A DNA stretch of 24,831 bases from Bacteroidota bacterium (GTDB taxonomy: Bacteria; Bacteroidota; Bacteroidia; Flavobacteriales; Flavobacteriaceae): positions 1 to 24,831 of the forward strand of contig JAACDY010000041.1 of NCBI GenBank assembly GCA_009936675.1. The letters run 5' to 3'. This document shows positions 7,609 to 15,521 of this stretch, in pieces. Each line of letters starts with the position of its first letter. Positions within the stretch are counted from its first letter, which is position 1. The translations under genes and the position numbers were made by a program. A model generated the notes under the pieces. That model searched no databases and was not told where the DNA came from. It was given only the letters and a program-made list of their open reading frames with translations.

Positions 7609-8315
7609 CCCCTACCCTATATCTTATTCCAAGTTCATTGGGTGAAAACTTCCAGTCTGATGCTTTTCCCAATCAGATAAAATCCATCATCGAAAAACTG
7701 GATTACTTCATTGTTGAAAATGAAAAAGAGGCACGGAGATTCATCAAAAAAATCACTCCGGACAAAAAACAATCCACCCTCAAACTTTTCCCTCTCAATA
7801 AGCACACCTCCGCGGAAGAAATCGCCACCTATTTGAATCCCTGTTTGGAAGGCAATGAAATGGGCTTGATATCCGACGCTGGTTGTCCGGGCATTGCCGA
7901 TCCTGGTGCGGTAATCGTCCAAAAAGCCTATCCCTTGAACATCAAGGTAAAACCCTTGGTGGGCCCCTCCTCCATCCTATTGGCCATGATGGGTTCGGGA
8001 TTGAACGGTCAAAATTTTGCCTTTAACGGCTATCTTCCCATCGACAAGATCGAACGTAAAAAAGCCATCAAAAACTTGGAAAACAGATCGCAAAAATGGG
8101 ACCAAAGCCAAATCTTTATGGAAACCCCCTACCGAAATGAAAAGCTTTTGGAGGACTTAAAAAAAACGCTCGATCGGGAAACAAAACTTTGTATTGCTTA
8201 CGAACTTACCCAGCCCGATGAGTTTATCAAAACAATGACTGTGAGAGAATGGAACAAAACAAAACTCCATTTTCATAAAAAACCAGCCATTTTTATCATT
8301 CACAAAGAGGGCTAG
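7605..8315 (+). CDS. SAM-dependent methyltransferase, RsmI/tetrapyrrole-methylase family
   Basis: A 236-residue member of the family of RsmI, which 2'-O-methylates C1402 of 16S rRNA. Visible motifs are SDAGCPGIADPGA (the SAM-binding loop), VGPSSILLAMMGSGL and the following FNGYLP, and METPYRN (the equivalent of YESTHR in RsmI). It is shorter than E. coli RsmI (~286 residues) and diverges at the N-terminus (LIPSSLGENFQSDAFP instead of TPIGNLxD), so it may be the flavobacterial paralogue with another RNA target; I therefore give no gene symbol. The start overlaps the phosphatase stop as ATGA. Its TAG stop shares two bases with the stop of the convergent mltG in the palindrome CTAG (8312-8315). 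Confidence 0.87.
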   Translation: MTPTLYLIPSSLGENFQSDAFPNQIKSIIEKLDYFIVENEKEARRFIKKITPDKKQSTLKLFPLNKHTSAEEIATYLNPCLEGNEMGLISDAGCPGIADPGAVIVQKAYPLNIKVKPLVGPSSILLAMMGSGLNGQNFAFNGYLPIDKIERKKAIKNLENRSQKWDQSQIFMETPYRNEKLLEDLKKTLDRETKLCIAYELTQPDEFIKTMTVREWNKTKLHFHKKPAIFIIHKEG

Positions 8316-9358
8316 CGGTAAACCCGATTGCGATCGAGCCAATTGGTATAAATTTTTTTATTCCTATTATGCTCCCTACCGTTTTTGGCAAATAGATGAT
8401 ATCCAGGATTATTGGGGTTGGCCACAAAATACAAATAAGAATGTTGTTCTGCGTTCAAAACAGCCTTGATGGACGACATATCTGGCATGGTAATAGGCCC
8501 TGGAGGCACCCCCCTGTATTGGTAGGTATTGTATGGTGATTTAATCTCTAAATCTTTATAAAGCACCCTTTTGATGACCATATCAAAATTTTGAAGTTGG
8601 AGTTTCATGGCATAGATGACCGTAGGGTCGGCCTGTAGCTTCATTTTTCTTTTCAGTCGATTGAGGTAAACCCCTGCCACTCGAGGACGTTCATCCGCCT
8701 TTTGACTTTCCTTTTGGACAATGGCCGCCAGACTCATCACCTCCTTAGGAGTCAAACCCAACGCAGTGGCCTTGCTTTTTCTGTCCTCTGACCAAAATTT
8801 TTGATAGGATTTCCACATGTTATCTCTGAAATTTTCAGCCGTGGTGTTCCAAAAAAAATCATAGGTGTTGGGCAAATACATTCCCAACGCATTTTCTTTG
8901 GAAAATCCTTTTGCCGCTAAAAACTCTGAATCCAAAAAAGCTTTTAGCAGGGTAATACTGTCAGGGGCAATTTGTTGGGCCACTCGCCCGGCCAAATCTT
9001 CCAAACGTTCCTGATTGTTAAAAGTTACCCGAACCGTAAGACTTTTTCCGCGAAGCGCATTGATGATTTCATTGTTATTGCTCCCCCTTAAAAGGACAAA
9101 TTTTCCCGATTTTACTCGGGAACTATAGCCCTTCTTTTGCGCCGCAATACTAAAATCAGAAATGGATTTTAACAAGGGGGTCAAAGCTGAGGTTACCTTT
9201 GTAAAATCATCTCCCTCGTTGATATATACATATACCTTGGACTTTTCAAAAATCGTGTTGTCCCAAAAAAAGGTTTTACCGAATAGATAAACAAAATAGA
9301 GACCAACGGCCAATCCCATTAAAACGATGATGCTCAGTATTTTTTTTCTATACTTCAT
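8312..9358 (-). CDS. mltG: Endolytic murein transglycosylase MltG (YceG-like)
   Basis: Cleaves nascent peptidoglycan strands at the inner membrane and so sets glycan chain length. The 348-residue protein has a short basic N-terminus, one membrane span (about residues 8-27, ILSIIVLMGLAVGLYFVYLF) and a periplasmic YceG domain. The catalytic Glu217 lies in AAIVQKESQ, followed by VAGVYLNRL, LQADPTVIYA and the conserved YNTYQYRGVPPGPI. The start overlaps the stop of the upstream GNAT gene by four bases (ATGA). mltG is thus the last gene of a dapF-GNAT-mltG operon that joins DAP supply to cell-wall processing. It is convergent with the RsmI-like gene and shares the CTAG stop. Confidence 0.96.
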   Translation of the reverse strand: MKYRKKILSIIVLMGLAVGLYFVYLFGKTFFWDNTIFEKSKVYVYINEGDDFTKVTSALTPLLKSISDFSIAAQKKGYSSRVKSGKFVLLRGSNNNEIINALRGKSLTVRVTFNNQERLEDLAGRVAQQIAPDSITLLKAFLDSEFLAAKGFSKENALGMYLPNTYDFFWNTTAENFRDNMWKSYQKFWSEDRKSKATALGLTPKEVMSLAAIVQKESQKADERPRVAGVYLNRLKRKMKLQADPTVIYAMKLQLQNFDMVIKRVLYKDLEIKSPYNTYQYRGVPPGPITMPDMSSIKAVLNAEQHSYLYFVANPNNPGYHLFAKNGREHNRNKKIYTNWLDRNRVYR

Positions 9359-9876
9359 TCGATCATTTTTTGATAAATACTTTCGTCGTGATACTGTCCT
9401 TCATAAAAATTCCAATCTTTCTTTTTTCCGGCAAAAGTGTAACCTTGTCCTTCAAAAAGTTGAATACTGATTCGATTCTCTTCAGCAATGTTGGCATAAA
9501 GCTGGTGCAATTGTAAATGCTTTTGGGCATAGACAGCGATCAATTGGAGTGCTGCCTTTCCATACCCTTTGTTTTGGTCTTGCTGTCGCAATACCAGCCC
9601 CACCCCTGCCCTGTGGTGCAAAGGTTCGTAGTCAAACAAATCAATAAAACCAAGCGCACTGCCCTCTGGGGTACAGATGGTAAACTTGATTTGACGGACT
9701 TCAAAAATATCTTTGTGGGCATTGGCAATGTATTTTTGCAGTAAATCTCTGGAATAGGGCTGCAACCGATTGGAATACTTCCATAGATCAGGGGCGTTTT
9801 CCAAATCATACAGGAGATCAATGTCTCCGGGCTCTAGGGCCCTTAGACTTAGTATTTCATTTTGAAGTTGAATCAT
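9355..9876 (-). CDS. GNAT family N-acetyltransferase
   Basis: A 173-residue GCN5-related acetyltransferase of the RimJ/RimL or SpeG-like type, which transfers acetyl from acetyl-CoA to an amine. The acetyl-CoA loop is visible as QNKGYGKAAL (Q/R-x-x-G-x-G/A), preceded by the strand AGVGLVL. YANIAEENRISIQLFEGQGY matches the C-terminal Asn/Phe-Gly-Tyr region of the family, and the N-terminus (LSLRALEPGDIDLLYDLEN) is typical. The substrate is unknown. It sits between dapF and mltG with ATGA overlaps at both ends, so translation of the three is coupled. A role in modifying a cell-wall precursor or related enzyme is only a guess from context. Confidence 0.9.
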   Translation of the reverse strand: MIQLQNEILSLRALEPGDIDLLYDLENAPDLWKYSNRLQPYSRDLLQKYIANAHKDIFEVRQIKFTICTPEGSALGFIDLFDYEPLHHRAGVGLVLRQQDQNKGYGKAALQLIAVYAQKHLQLHQLYANIAEENRISIQLFEGQGYTFAGKKKDWNFYEGQYHDESIYQKMIE

Positions 9877-10658
9877 TCCGTCGTCAAGTTACCCGAAAAA
9901 ACATAGGTGGCAGGGCCGATCAATAGGATGTTTTTGTATTGTCCCGAATCGGGGGTAAACGAGACTTGCAAACAACCACCCAAGGCATTAATATTGACCA
10001 TATCTAGAGGGGTCTGTCCAGAAAAATGAGCCCCAATCGCTACGGCAACTGCTCCGGTCCCACAGGCCAGGGTTTCGTCCTCGACGCCCCTTTCGTAGGT
10101 TCTGATGTTGAACTCCTTTTCATTTACTTTTTCAACAAAGTTGGCATTAGAACCAGTCTCAAAATAAGGAGCCCCGTATCGAATGGCTGCTCCTTGGGTT
10201 TTGACATCAATGGCCGAAACCTGATCAACAAATTCTATATGGTGAGGGGAACCAGTATCCATAAAGATGGCCGACCCCCTTTTTTCAATTGTAAGTACAT
10301 CTCCCATTTCGATGCAAATCAAATCATCAGGAGTGAGTGATCCTCTGTGAATCCCGTCGGAAGTTTCAAAGGTTCCCTCATTACCAATCATTTGGTGTTT
10401 ATTGGCAAAGGCAAACACACACCTACTCCCATTGCCACAAAGGCTACTGGGATGACCATCGGCATTGAAATAGAGCATTTTAAAATCAGAACGATCCGAA
10501 TCCCTGACCAAAATCAAGCCATCGGCTCCGATGCCAAAATGACGATCACAGTGTTTTTGGATCAGACTGTGGTCTTGATCCGGGAAATTTTCTTTACGGT
10601 CGTCGATGATGATAAAATCATTGCCCGCCCCTTGATATTTTTCAAATTGAAAATCCAT
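9873..10658 (-). CDS. dapF: Diaminopimelate epimerase
   Basis: Interconverts LL- and meso-diaminopimelate, giving the peptidoglycan cross-linking residue and the precursor of lysine. The 261-residue sequence has both catalytic cysteines of this cofactor-independent racemase: Cys74 in LCGNGSRC and Cys199 in LACGTGAVAVA. The N-terminal YQGAGNDFIIID is the family hallmark. The ATG at 10658 is preceded by a -7 element (10670-10663), which makes it the first gene of the operon. Its stop overlaps the start of the GNAT gene as ATGA. Confidence 0.97.
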   Translation of the reverse strand: MDFQFEKYQGAGNDFIIIDDRKENFPDQDHSLIQKHCDRHFGIGADGLILVRDSDRSDFKMLYFNADGHPSSLCGNGSRCVFAFANKHQMIGNEGTFETSDGIHRGSLTPDDLICIEMGDVLTIEKRGSAIFMDTGSPHHIEFVDQVSAIDVKTQGAAIRYGAPYFETGSNANFVEKVNEKEFNIRTYERGVEDETLACGTGAVAVAIGAHFSGQTPLDMVNINALGGCLQVSFTPDSGQYKNILLIGPATYVFSGNLTTE

Positions 10659-10662
10659 GGGT

Positions 10663-10670
10663 CAAATTTA
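10663..10670 (-). promoter_or_regulatory. -7 element of the dapF operon
   Basis: TAAATTTG on the minus strand ends four bases before the dapF ATG and matches TAnnTTTG exactly. The nearest TTG upstream leaves a 15-base spacer, shorter than the usual 17-23. Confidence 0.45.
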
Positions 10671-10740
10671 GGGAAAATTTAACCGCAATTGAATCTGTTA
10701 AATAGTCGTTAAATGAAAGATCACTAAAGGATAGAATTTC

Positions 10741-10748
10741 TAATTTTG
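10741..10748 (+). promoter_or_regulatory. -7 element upstream of the HtrA/Deg protease gene
   Basis: TAATTTTG is an exact -7 match 16 bases before the ATG. No TTG lies at a suitable distance upstream. A stress-sigma promoter could also exist, but none is recognisable. Confidence 0.4.
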
Positions 10749-10764
10749 TACTAAAGAATAAAAA

Positions 10765-12153
10765 ATGAATATGAAATCTACATTAAAAACCCTGATGATC
10801 GCTGCCGTAAGTGCCTTGGTTACTTTGGCCGCTCATGATTATTTCTCGAAAGAGAAAATTGAAATTGTAGAAAATGAAAAGCCTAGCTTAATTCCCACCA
10901 CCTACAGTTTCAACACCAATAAGGTCGCTGGCGAAATGACCGATTTCACCCGAGCAGCAGAAAAAACAGTGAATGCTGTGGTTCACGTAAAAAACACCAG
11001 TATTCAAAAAGGCAAGCTTTCCGGTTGGATGAGACAATTTTATGGCGATGATTTTGATGATAAAAGAATTGGAACAGGGTCGGGTGTGATCGTGTCTCCC
11101 GACGGATTGATCATCACCAACTATCATGTGATAGAGGACGCCACGGAAATCGAAGTTACCTCTAACAAGAACAAGACTTATATCGCAGAAATCATTGGAT
11201 CGGATCCCAGTACCGATTTGGCAGTTTTAAAAATAAAATCCGATGAATTATTGCCTTTTATTCCTTTGGGTGACTCTGAAGTGGCCCGTATTGGAGAATG
11301 GGTTTTGGCTGTTGGAAATCCCTTCAACCTCAACTCGACCGTAACGGCGGGGATCATTAGTGCCAAATCGAGAGCCCTCAATGACAGAGACAGTAAAAAT
11401 CAATCCTTTATCCAAACCGATGCTGCTGTAAACGTGGGCAACAGCGGAGGCGCATTGGTCAATACCGACGGCGAGTTGATCGGGATCAACACGGCCATAT
11501 CATCTTTTACGGGTGGTTTTGTGGGCTACTCTTTTGCTGTTCCCAGCAATATTGTGAGAAAAATTTTTGAGGATTTGATCGAATACGGAAACGTTCAAAA
11601 AGGATTGCTCGGGGTTTCCGGTAGTGCTCTCAATGCCGAATTGGCGGAAAAATTTGAGGTCAATGAAACGCAAGGTTTCCTTATTGGTGAAGTGATCGAA
11701 GGAATGGGCGCCGCCGAAGCCGGATTGAAAAACGGTGATATCATCAAAAAAGTGGACGATGTCAAAATCAATACCTTTTCCGATCTGACGGGTTATCTCT
11801 CCACCAAAAGACCCGGGGAAAAAGTGATGGTCAGCTACAGCAGAGACAATACCAGAGAGAAAATTACCGTTACTCTTAAGAAAACCAATACCACTCAGTT
11901 TTTGGGAATGTATCTCACCAATATCAATGCCGAACAAAAGGAGTACTTCGACTTGGATCACGGTGTGATCATCAAGGAATTGGGCAACCAGCGTCTCTAT
12001 CGCTACGGAATAGACGAAGGGTTTATTCTCTTGGAGATCAACAACAAAAAAATCAAAGATGTAGCCGATGTGGATGCGGTCGATTTTGAAAGTCTTTCCA
12101 GTATCCTATTCCTTAAACCCAATGGAGAAAGGGAAAGGATTATTTTTGAATAA
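10765..12153 (+). CDS. HtrA/Deg family serine protease with PDZ domains
   Basis: A periplasmic quality-control protease and chaperone of 462 residues. The N-terminus has a basic stretch and a hydrophobic segment (about residues 8-23, KTLMIAAVSALVTLAA), which acts as a signal peptide or anchor. The trypsin-like domain has the complete catalytic triad: His121 in TNYHVIEDA, Asp151 in STDLAVLKI and Ser227 in VGNSGGAL. A first PDZ domain (about 262-355, GLLGVSG through PGEKVMVSYSR) and a shorter second PDZ-like domain (about 370-460) follow, as in DegP/DegQ. The ATG at 10765 is followed by a second ATG two codons later, and either could be used. It is monocistronic: it has its own -7 element and a strong terminator 25 bases after the stop. 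Confidence 0.95.
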   Translation: MNMKSTLKTLMIAAVSALVTLAAHDYFSKEKIEIVENEKPSLIPTTYSFNTNKVAGEMTDFTRAAEKTVNAVVHVKNTSIQKGKLSGWMRQFYGDDFDDKRIGTGSGVIVSPDGLIITNYHVIEDATEIEVTSNKNKTYIAEIIGSDPSTDLAVLKIKSDELLPFIPLGDSEVARIGEWVLAVGNPFNLNSTVTAGIISAKSRALNDRDSKNQSFIQTDAAVNVGNSGGALVNTDGELIGINTAISSFTGGFVGYSFAVPSNIVRKIFEDLIEYGNVQKGLLGVSGSALNAELAEKFEVNETQGFLIGEVIEGMGAAEAGLKNGDIIKKVDDVKINTFSDLTGYLSTKRPGEKVMVSYSRDNTREKITVTLKKTNTTQFLGMYLTNINAEQKEYFDLDHGVIIKELGNQRLYRYGIDEGFILLEINNKKIKDVADVDAVDFESLSSILFLKPNGERERIIFE

Positions 12154-12178
12154 TAAAATCCCTTTATAGCATTACTCA

Positions 12179-12208
12179 AGAGCTGTCCCAAAAGACAGCT
12201 CTTTTTTT
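12179..12208 (+). terminator. Intrinsic terminator of the HtrA/Deg gene
   Basis: A 9-bp perfect stem AGAGCTGTC/GACAGCTCT (12179-12187 and 12194-12202) with a six-base loop is followed by a run of seven T (12202-12208). Confidence 0.92.
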
Positions 12209-12362
12209 ATACCCAAAATCGACCGGAAACTAAGATGGGTTCCTCTCTTTTAAGCAATTTCCCTTTTCTTAGCGATCCTAAAAATTCATTGCAATTAATT
12301 TTTATAATTATAGTAAATAAGTGCTGTAATCCCTACCCTCATTGACCTCAGCTAAGACACCC

Positions 12363-13853
12363 GCCATTGCAGCCAATGCGCTGCTGGGTTTAGTAGAACC
12401 AACCGGAAATGGTATGGGGGGAGATTTATTTGCGATCGTATGGGACGCCAATAAAAAGGAATTGACGGCTTTAAATGCAAGTGGACGCTCCCCCAACTCA
12501 TTGACGTTGGATTATTTTAAGGAACGAAACATGACTAAAATACCCTCCTACGGACCTTTGCCGGTTTCGGTTCCGGGCTGTGTAGATGGATGGTTTGAAT
12601 TGCACGAAAAATATGGAAAACTCCCCATGGCCGAACTGTTGCAACCGGCGATAGACTATGCGGAAAATGGGTTCCCCGTGACAGAATTAATTGCCTACTA
12701 CATAGGGTTGAGCGTTCCTTTTCTATCGAGATACGAAGGGTTTGCAGAGGTTTTTGCCCCTAATGGTAAAGCACCGATCAAAGGAGAAATATTTAAAAAT
12801 CCTGATTTGGCCAATACCTTTAAAATAATAGCGAAAGGGGGACGCGATGCGTTTTACAAAGGCGAGATTGCCCCACCATTGCCCAATATATGAAAGAGCA
12901 AGGAGGATTTTTAAGCTATGTAGATATGGCCAATCACACCTCCGAATGGGTAGAACCGGTGTCGACCAATTATCGCGGCTATGAGGTATGGGAAATTCCT
13001 CCAAACGGACAAGGCATTGCTGCCTTGCAAATTCTGAATTTATTGGAAGGCTACGATATTGCCGAGATGGGATTCGGTTCGGAGGCATACATACACACCT
13101 TCACAGAAGCAAAGAAATTAGCATTTGAAGATCGGGCAAAATATTATGCATATGGATTTTGCCCAAGTACCTGTCCAACAACTGATCTCCAAAGCCTATG
13201 CAGAGGAACGCCGGAAACTCATCAACCCCGATAGGGCTGACAGGCGCATCAATGAAAGTAAACTTCGCGATGGAGATACGATCTATTTAACGGTTGCCGA
13301 TGAAAACGGGAATATGGTATCGCTGATTCAGAGCAACTACAGAGGAATGGGGTCTGGCATGACACCTCCGGGACTCGGTTTTGTATTGCAGGATCGCGGG
13401 GAGTTATTTTCTTTGGACGAAAATCATATGAACGCTTACCAACCCGGCCAACGTCCTTTCCATACCATTATTCCGGCAGTTATCACCAAAGATGGAAAAC
13501 CCTGGGTCAGTTTCGGCCTGATGGGAGGCGCGATGCAACCCCAGGGACATGCTCAAATTGTGGTCAATCTAATTGATTTTAAAATGAATTTGCAAGAAGC
13601 GGGCGATGCCCCACGGATCCAACACGGAGGCTCTTCACAACCCACAGGTCAAGTCATGACGGATGGCGGAATCCTATATTTAGAAACTGGGATTGACTAT
13701 GACGTGATCCGAGCATTGGCTAAAAAGGGACATAAAATCCAATTCAAAATAGGGGGATATGGAGGCTATCAAGCGATCATGTGGGACGAGCGCAATAAGG
13801 TCTATTATGGGGCAAGCGAAAGCCGGAAAGACGGTCAGGCAGCAGGTTACTAA
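12363..13853 (+). pseudogene. ggt: Gamma-glutamyltransferase remnant (5'-truncated, two frameshifts)
   Basis: GGT enzymes transfer or hydrolyse gamma-glutamyl groups, mainly of glutathione, outside the cytoplasmic membrane after self-cleavage at a threonine. Homology begins abruptly at AIAANALLGLVEPTGNGMGGD (12363), so the signal peptide and roughly the first 60-80 residues of the family are missing, with no start codon beyond a spurious TTG at 12342. The frame breaks at about 12873 (one base missing, between GEIA and TIAQYMKEQ) and again at 13151 (two bases missing before MDFAQVPVQ). Apart from these, the sequence is well kept to the stop, including GDTIYL with the presumed nucleophile Thr (13278-13280), SNYRGMGSGM, RPFHTIIP, GGAMQPQGHAQ and the C-terminal ASESRKDGQAAGY. 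The preserved protein sequence suggests recent inactivation. Confidence 0.9.
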
Positions 13854-13984
13854 TGGATCAATTCCATCCATCAGAATACAAGAGGAATTTTGTGCTAAAA
13901 GAATCCTTTCCTCGATAAAATATCAATCCCTTTTTTTCAACTTTGACAACCTCCAGAAAAAGCTACTGCCAATAATAGCCTTAA

Positions 13985-14161
13985 AGCATTGGCCTAACCA
14001 ATCAATCGGTTCGTTCACTTAACCAAGACGGTCATATTGCCGTATTGCCCAAACTTAACAACTTACCGAAGCACCTAAGCTATACCCAAGAAGATGTGTT
14101 AAGCGGAAGCTTTGACAAAACCATGATTTTATGGGATGTTTCTAAATTTATGCACGAGTAA
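13985..14161 (+). pseudogene. C-terminal remnant of a WD40-repeat protein
   Basis: An open stretch of 58 codons after an in-frame TAA, without a start codon. Its end, VLSGSFDKTMILWDV (14096-14140), is a typical WD40 blade terminus (S-G-S-x-D-K-T-x-x-x-W-D), followed by SKFMHE and a TAA stop. Upstream residues such as NQDGHIAVLPKL may belong to the same blade but are degenerate. Only the last blade is left, while WD40 propellers need about seven, so this is a fossil of a deleted gene. It stands directly behind the ggt remnant and ahead of trmD. Confidence 0.6.
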
Positions 14162-14235
14162 TTAAACACTCTAACCCGACTGGCGCATGTCTATAACGCG
14201 TCTACCTTACCTACCCATAAAAAGTTGCAAAAGTT

Positions 14236-14265
14236 TTGGTAACTTCTTTTTTTATAAAACCTTTG
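14236..14265 (+). promoter_or_regulatory. Candidate promoter of trmD
   Basis: TTG (14236-14238), a 19-base spacer, and AACCTTTG (14258-14265), one base off TAnnTTTG, end six bases before the trmD ATG. It lies at the right border of the decayed islet, so the promoter has survived the decay of its neighbour. Confidence 0.45.
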
Positions 14266-14271
14266 CAGCAA

Positions 14272-14955
14272 ATGCAGATCGATATCATTACCCTTTTTCC
14301 GGAATTGCTCAGCAGTCCATTTGAGGCCTCCATTCTCAAGCGGGCCATAGATGCCCAAAAGGTAGTGGTCAATTTCCACAACCTCCGCGACTACGCCCAA
14401 AACAAACAAAAACAAGTGGACGATTACCCTTTTGGCGGTGGCGCAGGAATGGTCATGAAAATAGAACCCATAGACCGTTGCATTGACCAACTCAAAAAAG
14501 AAAGGACATACGATGAAATCATCTACCTTACTCCCGATGGAGAGCAACTCAATCAAAGCATTTCCAATGCCCTGTCCACCCAAGAAAATATCATCCTCCT
14601 ATGTGGACACTACAAAGGCGTGGATCAACGTGTCAGAGACCACCTGATCACCCGCGAAATTTCGATCGGTGATTTTGTCCTTTCGGGCGGGGAATTGGCC
14701 GCTGCCGTTTTGTGTGACAGTATCATTCGTCTCATTCCGGGGGTTTTGGGGGACGAATCCTCTGCCCTGACCGACAGCTATCAAGACGGCCTATTGGCCC
14801 CACCCATCTTCACCCGTCCGGCCAATTACAAGGGTTGGGAGGTTCCCAAAATTCTCACTTCGGGCAACACCCCCGAGGTGGAAAAATGGAGGGAAAACCA
14901 AGCTGTGGAAAAAACAAAAATCACAAGACCCGATCTGTTCGAAGATCCCGATTGA
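14272..14955 (+). CDS. trmD: tRNA (guanine-N1)-methyltransferase TrmD
   Basis: Methylates G37 next to the anticodon of tRNAs that read CNN codons, which prevents +1 frameshifting. It is a SPOUT-fold knotted methyltransferase of 227 residues. The N-terminus MQIDIITLFPE is the family start, so I use the ATG at 14272 and not the TTG twelve codons upstream. Also visible are FGGGAGMVMK, the knot region LLCGHYKGVDQR, ISIGDFVLSGGE with the SAM-contact residues, and the C-terminal part with TRPANYKGWEVPKILTSGN. rplS follows about 110 bases downstream behind its own promoter, keeping the common bacterial trmD-rplS order. Confidence 0.97.
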   Translation: MQIDIITLFPELLSSPFEASILKRAIDAQKVVVNFHNLRDYAQNKQKQVDDYPFGGGAGMVMKIEPIDRCIDQLKKERTYDEIIYLTPDGEQLNQSISNALSTQENIILLCGHYKGVDQRVRDHLITREISIGDFVLSGGELAAAVLCDSIIRLIPGVLGDESSALTDSYQDGLLAPPIFTRPANYKGWEVPKILTSGNTPEVEKWRENQAVEKTKITRPDLFEDPD

Positions 14956-14985
14956 TTTTTTTATCCGTTAAACACCATATGGATG

Positions 14986-15015
14986 TTGTTTAAATCAAAA
15001 ATAGTCTTAAATTTG
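14986..15015 (+). promoter_or_regulatory. Promoter of rplS
   Basis: TTG (14986-14988), a 19-base spacer and TAAATTTG (15008-15015) match the Bacteroidota consensus in full. The ATG lies 53 bases downstream, leaving a leader of about 45 bases. Confidence 0.65.
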
Positions 15016-15068
15016 CACCCAATAAAATCAGAATCATCCCTAAATGGGAGTTGATCAATCGCCATCCA

Positions 15069-15413
15069 ATGGAAGCACTCGTTAATTTTGTTCAAGAAGA
15101 ATTCATCCAAAAAAAGGACTTTCCAGAATTTTCTGCTGGAGACACCATCACCGTCTATTATGAAATTCGTGAAGGAGACAAAGTAAGAACCCAGTTCTTT
15201 AGAGGGGTAGTCATACAGATCAAAGGTCAGGGGCTTTCCAAGTCATTTACCATTCGTAAAATGTCTGGAACTGTTGGAGTGGAGAGAATTTTCCCACTCA
15301 ATTTACCGACCATTCAAAAAATTGAAATCAACAAAAAAGGAAAAGTCAGACGCTCCAGGATTTATTACTTCAAACAATTGCGAGGTAAAAAAGCCCGAAT
15401 CAAAGAGCAATAA
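15069..15413 (+). CDS. rplS: 50S ribosomal protein L19
   Basis: Ribosomal protein at the interface of the two subunits. At 114 residues from the ATG at 15069 (MEALVNFVQEEF) it has the family length. The frame is open six codons further, to a TTG at 15051, but L19 proteins do not carry that extension. Typical segments are FSAGDTITVYYEIREGDK, RTQFFRGVVIQIKGQG, SFTIRKMSGTVGVERIFPLN and the basic C-terminus KVRRSRIYYFKQLRGKKARI. It has its own promoter and a terminator right after its stop, so it is expressed apart from icd. Confidence 0.97.
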   Translation: MEALVNFVQEEFIQKKDFPEFSAGDTITVYYEIREGDKVRTQFFRGVVIQIKGQGLSKSFTIRKMSGTVGVERIFPLNLPTIQKIEINKKGKVRRSRIYYFKQLRGKKARIKEQ

Positions 15414-15420
15414 AATAATC

Positions 15421-15444
15421 AAACCGCTTTAGAGCGGTTTTTTT
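15421..15444 (+). terminator. Intrinsic terminator of rplS
   Basis: Stem AAACCGCT/AGCGGTTT (15421-15428 and 15433-15440), four-base loop TTAG and seven T to 15444, starting eight bases after the rplS stop. Confidence 0.9.
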
Positions 15445-15491
15445 GTAGGACAAAATCACAAAACATTAGTCAAACTATGCTGATCCTTCAT

Positions 15492-15499
15492 TATATTTG
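15492..15499 (+). promoter_or_regulatory. -7 element of icd
   Basis: TATATTTG is an exact TAnnTTTG match 22 bases before the icd ATG. The best upstream partner is a TTA (15466-15468) at 23 bases, so the -33 part is weak. Confidence 0.45.
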
Positions 15500-15521
15500 T
15501 GCAACCTTAATTGAAATTTAA

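Larger units (their letters stand above)
12209..14271. other. Decayed islet between the HtrA/Deg gene and trmD
   Basis: About 2 kb with no intact gene. It holds the ggt remnant, 131 bases with nothing recognisable (13854-13984), the WD40 tail, and about 100 bases of leader before trmD. The first ~150 bases (12209-12362) also show nothing recognisable. The segment is bracketed by a 12-base T-rich direct repeat, TCTTTTTTTATA, at 12200-12211 and 14245-14256. No transposase, integrase, tRNA or terminal inverted repeat was seen. Confidence 0.7.

Noticed and set aside
12209..14271. Insertion sequence or prophage fragment
   Set aside because: No transposase, integrase or terminal inverted repeats are visible; only gene remnants and a low-complexity direct repeat.
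14191..14583. 130-residue open frame on the minus strand over the trmD start
   Set aside because: It overlaps the conserved TrmD N-terminus, and no family is recognisable.
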